Positions 41,917 to 51,475 are shown, numbered from the stretch's first letter. The stretch is 64,000 nt of DNA from Akkermansia muciniphila (GCA_947624785.1 CANQLV010000009.1:62001-126000), one strand, 5' to 3'. Notes: generated from the letters alone by a model not told the origin. Made by a program: numbers and translations.

Positions 41917-41945
41917 TTGACATCCCTCCGGGCTGCGGATAGGTT
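41917..41945 (+). promoter_or_regulatory. Likely promoter of the phosphofructokinase gene
   Basis: TTGACA (41917-41922) and TAGGTT (41940-41945) are 17 bases apart, about 80 bases before the ATG at 42025. Confidence 0.5.
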
Positions 41946-42024
41946 CGATTCTGATTTCGTCCCCCGGCCTCCCAAGCTGCGGAACGGGGCTCCACAGAAC
42001 TCTCTCTCATCCACCATTTCCCTC

Positions 42025-43269
42025 ATGAAGCCATTGAAAGGAGCATGCATTATCGGCCAGTCCGGCGGACCCACCGCCGTCATCAATGCCAGCGCGCTGG
42101 GGGCCATCCAGACGGCCCTGCAATGCGAACCGGTCACCCGCGTGCTGGGAGCCGCCAACGGGATTGAAGGAGTGCTGAAGGAACGCCTGTTCGATATGGC
42201 GCAGGAAGACCCGGGGGAACTGGAATTGCTGAAATACACCCCGGCCTCCGCCCTGGGCTCCTGCCGTTACCGGATGGCGGATCCCGCCGTGGATGATACG
42301 GATTACCAGCGCCTGCTGGAGGTGTTCCGGAAATACGGCGTACGTTACTTTTTCTATAACGGCGGCAATGATTCCATGGATACCTGCAACAAGATATCCA
42401 AATTCATGCAGCAGTCCGGCTATGAATGCCGCGTGATCGGAATCCCCAAGACCATTGACAACGACCTTTACGGCACGGACCACTGCCCCGGCTTCGGTTC
42501 CGCCGCCAAATTCATCGCCACCTCCTGCATGGAGGTGCACCAGGATCTCCGCGTATACGACAAAGGACGCGTCACCATCGTGGAAATCATGGGCCGTCAC
42601 GCCGGATGGCTGGCCGGTTCAGCCGCTCTGGCCACTTACGCGGGCGCCGGCCCGGACCTGGTTTACCTGCCGGAAGTCCCCTTCCGCATGGAAGAATTCT
42701 GGCAGGATGTGGACCGGATTTACAAGCGGAACGGGAGCTGCATGGTCGCCGTCTCGGAAGGGGTGCAATATGCGGACGGCCGCTTTGTCTCAGAATCCGG
42801 GGACAGGGACGTCTTCGGCCATACGCAGCTGGGCGGACTGGGCGCCATGCTGGCGGAATCCGTCAAGCGGCAGACCGGAGCCAAGGTCAGGAGCATTGAA
42901 CTTTCACTCCTCCAGCGCTGCGCCTCCCACGTGGCCTCCAAAACGGACATTGATGAAGCGTACATGGCGGGGAAAGCCGCCGTGGAAGCCGCCGTTTCCG
43001 GCCAGACGGACAAGATGGTCGCCTTCGAACGGAGCACGGAAAACGGCCTCTATTCCTGCAAGACCAAATTGACCAGCCTGGGAGAGGTAGCCAACGTGGA
43101 AAAACTCGTCCCCCGTGAATGGATCAATGCCCGCGGCAATGGAGTTGAACAGCCGTTCATCGACTACGTTCTGCCCCTCATCCAGGGAGAAACGGCCATG
43201 CAGAAGGAATGTTCCCTCCCCCGCTTTGCGAAGCTCAAAAAAGTGCTGGCGGAGCCGGTACAGGGATAG
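42025..43269 (+). CDS. pfp: 6-phosphofructokinase, pyrophosphate-dependent type
   Basis: The 414-residue enzyme phosphorylates fructose 6-phosphate in glycolysis. GQSGGPTAVINAS at the N-terminus binds the phosphoryl donor. At the two positions that decide the donor it has GGNDS (113-117, acidic residue where ATP enzymes have Gly) and PKTIDND (141-147, Lys where ATP enzymes have Gly). Both point to pyrophosphate rather than ATP, which would also make the step reversible. MEIMGRHAGW-like VEIMGRHAGWLAG is the sugar-phosphate site. ATG 42025 fits the family N-terminus; an open extension upstream covers the promoter and is not used. The gene stands alone. Confidence 0.92.
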   Translation: MKPLKGACIIGQSGGPTAVINASALGAIQTALQCEPVTRVLGAANGIEGVLKERLFDMAQEDPGELELLKYTPASALGSCRYRMADPAVDDTDYQRLLEVFRKYGVRYFFYNGGNDSMDTCNKISKFMQQSGYECRVIGIPKTIDNDLYGTDHCPGFGSAAKFIATSCMEVHQDLRVYDKGRVTIVEIMGRHAGWLAGSAALATYAGAGPDLVYLPEVPFRMEEFWQDVDRIYKRNGSCMVAVSEGVQYADGRFVSESGDRDVFGHTQLGGLGAMLAESVKRQTGAKVRSIELSLLQRCASHVASKTDIDEAYMAGKAAVEAAVSGQTDKMVAFERSTENGLYSCKTKLTSLGEVANVEKLVPREWINARGNGVEQPFIDYVLPLIQGETAMQKECSLPRFAKLKKVLAEPVQG

Positions 43270-44600
43270 TTTTTTCTGGCAGCACGTTTTCTCTATTTTC
43301 CATGACGGCGCGGAATCAGGACTTCCCGGAATTTTTCCCCGTCAGGTAAAACCGGCTAGCCACTAGCCATACAAAGCCCTTTTCCCGCGCAAGGCAAATA
43401 CGAGGGAAGGAGATTGCCTAATTGACCGTAACTGCGTCATTCACGCTGTTTCCACAAGAATCTTTACAGCTTAGCTTCCCTTGAAAAAGAAAACCCCGGC
43501 AGGAAACAGGCTGAATGGCGCCGCAGGTGCGGAAGAACATGAAAAAAGGGAAGCCGATGCAACCCATGGCTGTTCTTTCTCCCGTTGAAAAGGCTTTCCC
43601 TTGACGGCTTAAAAAGAACACCGGGATAACAGGAACGATAGTTCTGTTCATTATCCGGAAAAGAAAAATAAATCTGGGAAGGGAATCGGACTGTTTCCTC
43701 ATTCATAGTCTTTATTTTCTCCATTCAATTTCCCCGCCGCACCCGGATAATTATGAAAAAAAAACCGGCTTCCTTTTAACCCTCCGGGCAGTTTCTCTCT
43801 ACCGTCTTTAACGAATTTATCTGCACTTCCTTAGCAATGTTTGCAATAAAGTTTTAAATCCCATTTAATTCATTTCCCGATTTTATATTAACGCGGCAGA
43901 AGAACATTTTCCCCGATATTTCTGCAAGCGCTCCATAAAGTCCGGCTCCTTTTCTTTTGAATATCATCCGGCCCTCAAGCATATTCCCCGCCAGGGAATA
44001 AAACGGAACAACAAGATCAACTTTTTTGTTAAGAAACCATCTTCACCAGAGCTTTATATTAATCTAATAAATATTTGTTATCAATGTTTTTTAAACTTTT
44101 CTTCCCGTCATCATTTATCTTTTAATAAAAGTAAGCCGGACCCGTAGAAAAGACTCCCCTGGCAATCCGTCCCCCTTCAAGGAGGCGCCGGAACGGAAAC
44201 GGTACAGAACTCCGGGACTGGGATATGAACTACTTTTAGGCCTCACGGAGAGGGAAAACTCCTTTGTGCCGTTTCCCTTCGTTTTGTAAACCGCAGTTCC
44301 CCCCTTCTTTCTTCCGTTAATCCCGCGCCATACCATCTCCCCGGGAGATGATGGAACCGTTTTTTCTCCGTATTCAATTGCAGAATAATCCTTTTCCGGC
44401 ATATTGAAATCAAATAGAAGAAAACAAGGAAATGAAAAATCTTGCAAACAAGGGTGAAAAAAGGCTAAAATGATAAGGAGGTCCAAAATTCGACGCTTGT
44501 CGTTGCATCATGTAAAAACGGCTTGTTTCCGGATCTTTTTCCGGAAACTGGCATAGAATCGGTCCCCGACCAGCTACTATCCAAGTTTTCCCCGCATGCC
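43270..44600. other. 1.3 kb gene-poor gap
   Basis: The region is AT-rich in its middle (about 43740-44120). Minus-strand open frames of 86-123 codons exist (around 43420-43720 and 44115-44486), but their composition is uneven and no family is recognised, so they were not called. A strong Shine-Dalgarno-like AAGGAGGT lies at 44475-44482 on the plus strand without an ATG or GTG at proper distance. The gap may contain an untranslated RNA or a decayed gene; nothing firm can be said. Confidence 0.35.
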
Positions 44601-45539
44601 ATGCTCGATTACCTGTTTCAACATTTTTATTCTACGCTGGCAATTGTTGCTTTTTTTATTGCCATCCTCATTCTGCGCGCCTGCGGCAAGCGCGGCAGGT
44701 GCTGGATTCCCCTCTCCACGGCGCCCTCCGGCTGCATGGCCTTCCTGGTCGTCTTTCTCCTGCTGACAGCCTTCATCATCTGGTTATTCGGCTTTTTCAC
44801 CACGGGTCCCTTGGTGGAGGACCTGGTCTTCACCCTTGCATGGCTGGCAGCCATGGCCTGCGCCCTGGCCGTCATTTCACGCCTGACCGGCTACTGGTTG
44901 CGGCAGGACAAATCCGCTGGCAAGCTTTATCCGGGGGAATCCCGGAAGTTGTTGCCCGGCCAGCTCCGGAACAAGGGCATCCTGCTGTTCGTGCTGGCCG
45001 GCGTCATCAGCTGCGTTATTGACATCATCACCGTCCCCTTCCCGGTTCCGGAACTCCCGCCGGGGTCCGCGCTGTCTGCCGCCACCCTTGTTCCCCTGCC
45101 GCAGGAAGTGCCCGTGGAAGTCCATATCTCCTCCCGTGTCACCAACAGGTTTTTCGGAGAATGCGACTTTGACTTGACCGTCCGGGAGAAAGGAGGGCAC
45201 AAGCACGTTTTCCCCGCCATCCTGATCAATCCCGGCGGCGAGAGCGCCATCACCATTTACAGGCTGCGGCCGGAGGAAAAACAGCACCAGGGCAGCTTGA
45301 TATTCATCAATGGAATGCAAAGCTGCCTGTTCAACATGGATACCATGCGGATGAAGTCCCTGAGCGGTCCCGCCTCCAATTATCCTCCGCCTACCCGCGA
45401 GGATCTGAATGGACAGGATATGGACCTGCGCCTGGAACCGGTGGGGCTGTACCAGGGACTTTCCTGCATACGCGGAGCGGAGCATACGGATACAACGCGC
45501 GCCTATGTTCTGAAAATCCTGAAGGATACGCAGCCATGA
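44601..45539 (+). CDS. Membrane protein of unknown function
   Basis: From ATG 44601 the protein has 312 residues. Four hydrophobic helices lie in the first 150 residues (TLAIVAFFIAILIL, GCMAFLVVFLLLTAFIIWLFGF, VFTLAWLAAMACALAVI, GILLFVLAGVISCVIDIITV). A soluble, probably periplasmic C-terminal domain of about 150 residues follows. No family motif was recognised. An in-frame TTG at 44523 could lengthen the N-terminus by 26 residues. It follows the long gap and precedes the small monooxygenase-fold gene, from which it is separated by a promoter, so the two are probably independent. Confidence 0.7.
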   Translation: MLDYLFQHFYSTLAIVAFFIAILILRACGKRGRCWIPLSTAPSGCMAFLVVFLLLTAFIIWLFGFFTTGPLVEDLVFTLAWLAAMACALAVISRLTGYWLRQDKSAGKLYPGESRKLLPGQLRNKGILLFVLAGVISCVIDIITVPFPVPELPPGSALSAATLVPLPQEVPVEVHISSRVTNRFFGECDFDLTVREKGGHKHVFPAILINPGGESAITIYRLRPEEKQHQGSLIFINGMQSCLFNMDTMRMKSLSGPASNYPPPTREDLNGQDMDLRLEPVGLYQGLSCIRGAEHTDTTRAYVLKILKDTQP

Positions 45540-45561
45540 CCGGAACGCCTCAAAAGGGTCG

Positions 45562-45591
45562 TTGACACGGGCTCTCCCGCTCCCTTACTCT
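45562..45591 (+). promoter_or_regulatory. Possible promoter of the small monooxygenase-fold gene
   Basis: TTGACA (45562-45567) and TACTCT (45586-45591) are spaced by 18 bases, 25 bases before the ATG at 45617. Confidence 0.45.
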
Positions 45592-45616
45592 GGATACGGC
45601 CAAAACAGCCATAGCC

Positions 45617-45904
45617 ATGATTAAGATTACAGCCAAAAGCATCGTCAAAGCCGGAGCCAGGGAAAAATTCATCGCCACCGCCCGGGAACTGGTGGAAAAC
45701 AGCCGTGCGGAAGCCGGCAACATTTCCTACCACCTGTACGAGGATATTGATGACCCCAATATCCTGACATTCATTGAAGAATGGAAGGACCAGGCAGCCG
45801 TGGACGTTCATGCGGATTCCGAGCATTTCCAGCGCATCATCCCACTCCTGAGCGACATGACGGAGGAAGCCATTGAAATTTCCCTGTACAGGGAAGTGCT
45901 GTAA
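45617..45904 (+). CDS. ABM-domain protein, putative quinol monooxygenase (YgiN-like)
   Basis: The 95-residue protein is a single antibiotic-biosynthesis-monooxygenase (dimeric ferredoxin-like) domain. It has VKAGAREKFIATARELVENSRAEAG in short, then SYHLYEDIDDPNILTFIEEW with the family 'f.e.W.d..a...H..s.hf' pattern (EEWKDQAAVDVHADSEHF). Such small proteins reduce or oxidise quinones, or process haem. It has no signal peptide. The convergent neighbour's terminator lies just downstream. A second ABM-domain protein is encoded at 47892-48506, but with additional membrane helices. Confidence 0.85.
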   Translation: MIKITAKSIVKAGAREKFIATARELVENSRAEAGNISYHLYEDIDDPNILTFIEEWKDQAAVDVHADSEHFQRIIPLLSDMTEEAIEISLYREVL

Positions 45905-45953
45905 CTCCAGCAGGAAAACCGCAGCTTTATTCCTTACCCCTTCCGGGAAAGGC

Positions 45954-45989
45954 AAAAAAGCGCCCCGTCCCACCACGGAGACGGGGCGC
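45954..45989 (-). terminator. Rho-independent terminator of the YtcJ-type amidohydrolase gene
   Basis: On the minus strand GCGCCCCGTC (complement of 45980-45989) pairs perfectly with GACGGGGCGC (complement of 45960-45969), followed by TTTTTT. Confidence 0.9.
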
Positions 45990-46012
45990 AGGAAGCTTCG
46001 CATCACTTACCG

Positions 46013-47920
46013 TCAGAATGCGAAGCAACCACACCCGGAGCCCCAGAAATCGGAATACCTGGGCCGCGACGCGTTCGCCGCGCCCTCCATCAGCATGAAT
46101 GCGGAATGCATGCAGCCGTGCTCATGGCAATGGGAGGAATGCCGGTGCTCCTGCTGGAAAGGCACGCCGGCTCTGGCCGCCTTCTTCGTATCCAGGGGCG
46201 CGCCATATCCGCCGAACACGGCAACCGGAGACCACTCCGGCAGTACCGGAATGGGGGCCGGGTCCAAATCCTTGAACGGTCCCGCGGCATAAACGATTTT
46301 GCCGTCCATGACGGTCAGCACGGATTCTATTCCCTTGATCTCCTCTTCCGGAACGGAGAAATAATCTTCGCTCAGCACGACCATATCCGCCAATTGCCCG
46401 GGAACAATCGCGCCCTTTCTGCCCGTTTCTGAGGAAAACCAGGTACTCCCCTGCGTATAAAGCCGGAGGGCCTCCTCACGGGAAAGGCAGTCTTCCTCCC
46501 GGTACATCGGTTCTCCGCCCACGGTCTTCCCGGTGGTCAGCCAGTAAAGGGAAACCCATGGATTGTAGCTCGCCACGCGCGTGGCATCCGTTCCGGCTCC
46601 TACGGGAATGTCCATTTCCAGCATTCTCCGCACGGGCGGCGTATGTTCCGCCGCCTCCCTGCCGTAGCGGTCCATGAAATATTCTCCCTGGTACGCCATG
46701 CGGCACTGCACGGCAATGCCTCCGCCCAGCGCCTTGACGCGTTCCAGGTTCTTCTCGTCAATGGTCTCGCAGTGGTCGAAAAACCAGTGCAGGCCGTCAA
46801 AGGGAATCTCCCGGTTCACTTCTTCATACACGTCCAGAAAACGGGAAATGCTTTCATTGTACGTGGCGTGCAGCCGGAAAGGCCATTTGTTGGCGGCCAG
46901 CAGGCTCACCACCCCCTTGAGTTCGGACTCCATGTCTCCGGGAAGGTCCGGGCGCGGCTCCAGAAAGTCCTCAAAGTCCGCGGCGGAGAAGACGAGCATT
47001 TCACCCGCTCCGTTACAGCGGTAATAATCGTCCCCCTCTCCCGGCTTGGTCATCCTGATCCATTTGGCAAAATCCTCCTTCTCTTCCTTGGGCCTCTGGG
47101 TAAACAGGTTGTAGGCAATCCGCACGGTCATTTCCCCGCGCTTGTGCAGCTCTTCAATCACCTGGTAGTCCTCCGGGTAATTCTGATAGCCGCCTCCTGC
47201 GTCAATGATGCTGGTCAGGCCCAGGCGGTTGAGCTCTTTCATGAAGTGCCGGGTGGAATTGATCTGGTGTTCCAGGGGCAGCTTGGGTCCCTTGGCCAGC
47301 GTGGCGTAAAGAATGGTGGCGTTCGGCCGCGCAATCAGCAGGCCGGTGGGATTGCCCTCGCTGTCGTGCTGGATTTCCCCGCCCGGAGGGTTGGGCGTAT
47401 CCTTCGTATACCCGCAGGCGCGCAGGGCGGCCTTGTTGAGCAGGGCGCGGCAGTACAGGTGAAGCACAAAAACTGGCGTATCCGGCGCTGCCTCATTGAT
47501 TTCCTCCAGCGTAGGCATCCGTCGTTCCGCAAACTGGAACTCGCTCCAGCCGCCCACCACGCGCACCCACTGTCCCGGTGGCGTTCTGCGGGCCTGTTCC
47601 TTGAGCATGCGCATGGCGTCCGCCAGGGAGGGCACTCCGTCCCAGCGCAGTTCCATATTGTAATTCAGGCCGCCGCGGATGACGTGAAGGTGGGAATCAT
47701 TCAGGCCGGGAATGACGGTCCTTTTCCCGGCGTCGATCACCTGCGTATCCGGCCCCTTGTACCTGGCAACGTCCTCGTCAGACCCCACGGCCAGTATTTT
47801 TCCATCCTTGACGGCGACGGCGCGGGCCATCGTTCCGCGTTCATCCAGCGTTGCTATGTTGCCGTTTGAAACCATCAAATCGGCGTAAACCTTATCCTTG
47901 TTTTTCATTGTTTTCATCAT
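46013..47920 (-). CDS. YtcJ-type amidohydrolase with a His/Cys-rich C-terminal tail
   Basis: The 635-residue protein belongs to amidohydrolase family 3. It has GLNDSHLHVIRGG with the first two metal His residues, a central HATYNES, FDHCETI, and GTDATRVASYNPW with the late Asp. It has no signal peptide. The last 45 residues are unusual: HRHSSHCHEHGCMH and later GSGCGCFAF, a His/Cys-rich end that could bind a metal and is outside the normal fold. ATG 47920 and 47908 are both possible; either overlaps the upstream gene by up to 29 bases. It is the third gene of a cluster with an isochorismatase-like hydrolase and an ABM-domain protein. The substrate is unknown. Confidence 0.88.
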   Translation of the reverse strand: MMKTMKNKDKVYADLMVSNGNIATLDERGTMARAVAVKDGKILAVGSDEDVARYKGPDTQVIDAGKRTVIPGLNDSHLHVIRGGLNYNMELRWDGVPSLADAMRMLKEQARRTPPGQWVRVVGGWSEFQFAERRMPTLEEINEAAPDTPVFVLHLYCRALLNKAALRACGYTKDTPNPPGGEIQHDSEGNPTGLLIARPNATILYATLAKGPKLPLEHQINSTRHFMKELNRLGLTSIIDAGGGYQNYPEDYQVIEELHKRGEMTVRIAYNLFTQRPKEEKEDFAKWIRMTKPGEGDDYYRCNGAGEMLVFSAADFEDFLEPRPDLPGDMESELKGVVSLLAANKWPFRLHATYNESISRFLDVYEEVNREIPFDGLHWFFDHCETIDEKNLERVKALGGGIAVQCRMAYQGEYFMDRYGREAAEHTPPVRRMLEMDIPVGAGTDATRVASYNPWVSLYWLTTGKTVGGEPMYREEDCLSREEALRLYTQGSTWFSSETGRKGAIVPGQLADMVVLSEDYFSVPEEEIKGIESVLTVMDGKIVYAAGPFKDLDPAPIPVLPEWSPVAVFGGYGAPLDTKKAARAGVPFQQEHRHSSHCHEHGCMHSAFMLMEGAANASRPRYSDFWGSGCGCFAF

Positions 47921-48506
47921 GGTTCGGGGTTGTTCCCGGAACGGTTCCGGCCTGCGCCTTGAAAAGCCAGGGAGACAGAATGCTGCTGATCAGCGGCATG
48001 AACACCCAGGTCAGCAGCGCCACCACACAGGCGTTGAACAGGAAAAAGGAAAGCCACCCGGGCAATACGCTGCGGATGGGCCCGCCCACGGTAATGTTCA
48101 GAAGAAAGATGACCAGGCACACGCCCAGATAGGTGGCCGCAGCCGTCTTGTAGCGCGGCGGCGTCATCATCGGGGTGCCCGGCTGGTTCAGCCAGGCGTC
48201 CAGGCCGTTCATCTCCTGGATATGGGCATCCCCTTCCGTATGGGCTCCCAGCAGCTTCATCCAGCGTTCGTACTCCGGGGAGGAAACCAGGGCCTTTCTG
48301 GCGGCGGCGCTCGCGAAACGGTCCACCACCACATACTCCCCGTTTCCATCGGAGGGGCGCAGGACGCTGATGCCCACATGCCCGGGACAGCCCAGCACAA
48401 AGTTGACGAAATCCCGCATGGCATGCTCAAACTGGCCTTCATGCCCAGGCAGAATATGCCGCCGCACCACAACGGTCACTTCCTCTGAAGGATTCATGGC
48501 GTTCAT
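47892..48506 (-). CDS. ABM-domain protein with two C-terminal membrane helices
   Basis: The 204-residue protein has an N-terminal ABM domain (residues 5-95: VTVVVRRHILPGHEGQFEHA, GEYVVVDRFASAAAR, SSPEYERWMK). It ends with two hydrophobic helices (ATYLGVCLVIFLLNITV and FFLFNACVVALLTWVFMPLI) and a polar tail. This is the layout of the COG3224-type predicted monooxygenases. ATG 48506 is chosen; ATG 48497 is three codons later, and a longer open frame would run into the upstream gene. It overlaps the amidohydrolase start, so these two are translationally linked. Membrane position suggests work on a quinone or another lipophilic compound, but this is only inference. Confidence 0.82.
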   Translation of the reverse strand: MNAMNPSEEVTVVVRRHILPGHEGQFEHAMRDFVNFVLGCPGHVGISVLRPSDGNGEYVVVDRFASAAARKALVSSPEYERWMKLLGAHTEGDAHIQEMNGLDAWLNQPGTPMMTPPRYKTAAATYLGVCLVIFLLNITVGGPIRSVLPGWLSFFLFNACVVALLTWVFMPLISSILSPWLFKAQAGTVPGTTPNHDENNEKQG

Positions 48507-48585
48507 GCCTGACGAATGTTCATGATTCTTCTTCCGGCGCGCACCCCGTGTCAACGGAGGGAGCGCCGGAAAAACTCTGCGGAAA

Positions 48586-49269
48586 TCAGGCGTCATGCTT
48601 CACCACCTGCGGGGACAGGGCGGACTGGGGAGCATGGTGAACCATCGTGTAGGCGTACTCCACGCCCACGCCGTAAGCGCCGCCCTGCTGTTTGAGCAGG
48701 TTCATCAGGGCATCGTAATGCTCCTTGTTCTTCCAGTCGCGCTGGAACTCCAGAAGGGCTCCGATGGTCGTCAGCCGCGTGCCGCCCGCCTGGACGATGC
48801 GGGAAAGGGCAGCCTTCTGGGCGTCCCTGGAGGTGGCGCCGCAGCAGTCCTCCACCACGTAGATGTTATAACCGTCGCCGATCATTTCAATGGCGGGCCA
48901 CGCGACGCACACTTCCGTCCACAGTCCGGTAAGGAGGATATTCTTGCGGCCCGTCGCCTTGATGGCTTTCCGGAACTCGTCGGAATCCCAGGAATTCATG
49001 GACGTGCGTTCAATGACGTGCTGGCCCGGAAAAACATCCAGGAGCTGGGGCCAGACATAGCCGGAAAAAGCTTCCGTTTCCACAGCCGTCACCACGGCGG
49101 GCACTTGGAACAACTTGGCGGCCTTCGCCAGCAAGGTGACGTTATTGATCAGGTCGGCACGGTTGATATTGGTCACGCCAAAGGTCATCTGGGGCTGGTG
49201 GTCAATGAAAACTACGGCGGCGTTTTCCGGGGTGTAAAGCTGATGATAATGCGAGGATATCAGGGACAT
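48586..49269 (-). CDS. Isochorismatase-family cysteine hydrolase (YcaC-like)
   Basis: The 227-residue protein has the family catalytic set: Asp23 in VVFIDHQPQM, a Lys in the GRKNILL strand, and Cys121 in TGLWTEVCVAWP. The sequence pattern (NNVTLLAKAAKLFQVPAV, then ETEAFSG and ERTSMNSWD) resembles YcaC, an enzyme of unknown substrate, more than true isochorismatases. It is the first gene of the three-gene minus-strand cluster; the ABM-domain gene follows after 79 bases. Similar groupings of these three families are known to me from other bacteria and may handle an exogenous aromatic or amide compound; the actual pathway is not known. Confidence 0.88.
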   Translation of the reverse strand: MSLISSHYHQLYTPENAAVVFIDHQPQMTFGVTNINRADLINNVTLLAKAAKLFQVPAVVTAVETEAFSGYVWPQLLDVFPGQHVIERTSMNSWDSDEFRKAIKATGRKNILLTGLWTEVCVAWPAIEMIGDGYNIYVVEDCCGATSRDAQKAALSRIVQAGGTRLTTIGALLEFQRDWKNKEHYDALMNLLKQQGGAYGVGVEYAYTMVHHAPQSALSPQVVKHDA

Positions 49270-49674
49270 CGTCTTATTCTCCTTATAATCTATGTTTAAT
49301 CAGTGAAATCGGGACAGCAGACGGTCTGAAAGCCGCTGGTCCATGCTTGGTTGGAGGCCTGTTTCCCTGTTTTTGTTGATACCATGCCAGAGTGTGACAA
49401 ACCGTTTTTAAGACGGCAGGCGCTCCTGAAAAGACAGCCAGTTCCCCGCCGGACCGGAGCTGAAAGCCGGAGGCTTCCCGGGGAAAGGCCGCCATCGCCG
49501 CACGCAAAACGCCCGCATTCCCGGAAATCACGCCTTCCCTTCCCGGAAAGGAGGAACGGCACAGGCCCCCCGTCAAGACGGGTTGCCCCCTCCCCTCCGG
49601 AACGGGAAACCAACCTGTCTTTCCTGAAAAACGTCGTCCGGCCTGCGGAGGTAGCGCGATGACGGCGCGTTTCG
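49270..49674. other. Intergenic gap without a recognisable gene
   Basis: The region lies upstream of the YcaC-like gene and downstream of the GH20 gene, both on the minus strand. It must contain the promoter of the former. Short open frames on both strands have biased proline/arginine composition typical of non-coding GC-rich sequence. Confidence 0.35.
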
Positions 49675-51315
49675 TTACTTCTCTTCGCCGTGCTTGATCT
49701 TCAAGGCGTCAAGAATCTTCTCATAACCCGGCAGCCGCCTCTGGAAATCCTGAAAATTCTTGTCCTCCTTCCGGGTCCAGCCCGTTTCCGCATAAGCGGC
49801 GATGCGGGGGAACACATGACGGTGCAGTTTGTCCACATCCGCAATCCATTCCGTCCAGACCTGGCAGCCCAGGCCGATGACATTCTGCTGCTGCTCCGGC
49901 TTCAATCCCGCGAAAACGGGTTCAAAGGAATAGGATTTGGACAGGGGAAGCTTGTCGTAACCCTTGTTTATATAAGTCATGTGGGAGGTGGAATTCACCA
50001 CCTGGCGGCCTTCCTCAATCGCCTTGGCGGCAATTTTGTCGGACCCGTACCAGAAATGGATAATGGCCTTTGCATCCAGCTTGCCCAGCGCGGCCCCCTG
50101 GCCGCCGTCATTGTGCACGTCGGAACCCAGGATTTCATTCCATCCCATCATGCGCCGCCCTTTTTTCGCCAGCATGCCGGAAATCCGGTTCGTGAACATG
50201 ATTTGAAGGTCCGGAAAAGTTTTAATTCCCTTCTTCTTCATGAACTCTTCAATGTGGGGCACGCCTTCCCAATACTTCTTGTACCGCACCTCGTCCCCGC
50301 CAATGTGGATGACGCCGCCGGGAAACAGGGCGGCCAGCTCCGTCATGATATCCCCCAGAAACTGGTAGGTGCGCTCGTTGGTGGGGTCAAACGCAGTTCC
50401 GTCATTGAAGCTGACGGGAATCTCCGTCACGGGCTTGGCGGACAACTTCAATTCCGGATAGGAGAACGTGGCGGCGGCGGAATGCCCGGGAATGTCTATT
50501 TCCGGAACAACCGTTATGTTCCGGTCGGCCGCATAGCGGACGATGCGCCTGATCTGGTCCTGCGTATAAAAACCCTCATGGGGCCTGCCCTCATACTTGC
50601 CGCTCCCCCACGTCTCTATTTCCGTGTCTCTCCGCTTGCCGCCGATGGAGGTCAGCTTGGGATACTTTTTAATCTGGATGCGCCATCCGGCGTCGTCGGA
50701 TAAATGCCAGTGCAGGATATTCATTTTCAGAAGCCCCATCTGGTCAATCAGCCTCTTCACCTCCTCTTCTCCAAAAAAATGCCTCGCTTCGTCCAGCATG
50801 AAGGCCCGCCACGCAAAGCGGGGATAATCCAGCATGGAAAAAGGCTTCTCCGCCACGGTCCAGCTTACCGCCCCCTTGTCCGCGCCATCGTCAAAAAACG
50901 CGGCTGGCAACATCTGCGCCAGGCTCTGCCCGGCATAATACACTCCTTTGGGAGTGGCGGCCCTGATGACGATGCGTCCGGGAGCCGCTTCCAGCCGGTA
51001 AGCCTCCGGCCCGTACTGCTTCAGGGAGGCGTCCTTCTCTATGCGGATGGCACCCGTTCCCCCCTCCCCCGCCAGGGGCAGACCGGTTCCGCCTGACAAA
51101 AACTGGTTCAGCAGCCGCGCCTGCCGCTGGAACCCGGCGTCCTTCTCCCGGCAGACGATGCGCGTGCCTCCATCCAGCTTCACGGGCTTCGCGCCGCTTT
51201 TATCCACGATCTTGACGGAAACGGGCTGGGGAATGATCTGGTCCTGCGCATTCACGGACAGGCAGCATACTCCGGAAAGCAGGAAAAGGAATACAGGGGA
51301 AACATGGCGGAACAT
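49675..51315 (-). CDS. Secreted GH20 beta-N-acetylhexosaminidase
   Basis: The 546-residue enzyme releases terminal GlcNAc or GalNAc from mucin glycans. A signal peptide spans residues 1-23 (MFRHVSPVFLFLLSGVCCLS then VNAQ). Residues 25-160 form the GH20b N-terminal domain. The catalytic barrel has HWHLSDDAGWR (202-212), PEIDIPGHS (271-279) and the catalytic Asp341-Glu342 in HIGGDEVRYK. WTEW near the C-terminus is the substrate-stacking motif. ATG 51315 is the only start with a proper signal peptide; the frame stays open far upstream antisense to rarA. The gene is divergent from rarA with about 160 bases between. Confidence 0.95.
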   Translation of the reverse strand: MFRHVSPVFLFLLSGVCCLSVNAQDQIIPQPVSVKIVDKSGAKPVKLDGGTRIVCREKDAGFQRQARLLNQFLSGGTGLPLAGEGGTGAIRIEKDASLKQYGPEAYRLEAAPGRIVIRAATPKGVYYAGQSLAQMLPAAFFDDGADKGAVSWTVAEKPFSMLDYPRFAWRAFMLDEARHFFGEEEVKRLIDQMGLLKMNILHWHLSDDAGWRIQIKKYPKLTSIGGKRRDTEIETWGSGKYEGRPHEGFYTQDQIRRIVRYAADRNITVVPEIDIPGHSAAATFSYPELKLSAKPVTEIPVSFNDGTAFDPTNERTYQFLGDIMTELAALFPGGVIHIGGDEVRYKKYWEGVPHIEEFMKKKGIKTFPDLQIMFTNRISGMLAKKGRRMMGWNEILGSDVHNDGGQGAALGKLDAKAIIHFWYGSDKIAAKAIEEGRQVVNSTSHMTYINKGYDKLPLSKSYSFEPVFAGLKPEQQQNVIGLGCQVWTEWIADVDKLHRHVFPRIAAYAETGWTRKEDKNFQDFQRRLPGYEKILDALKIKHGEEK

Positions 51316-51475
51316 CGTGGGCAGTATACATGGCTTTTTTTGAGAGTCTCTCCTTTTCTTCCATCCCGTCCAAAGCGGGCGGCCCCCGCTCCATGACACG
51401 CCAGCCCGTCCGCTCCGCCTGAATGCCATGATGCGCCCCTTGCCTTCCCTTTTCCCGCGGCGTATGGTGGACACC

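Noticed and set aside
43418..44486. Minus-strand frames of 86-123 codons in the long gap
   Set aside because: Overlapping frames of equal quality, uneven composition, no family; kept only as part of the gap description.
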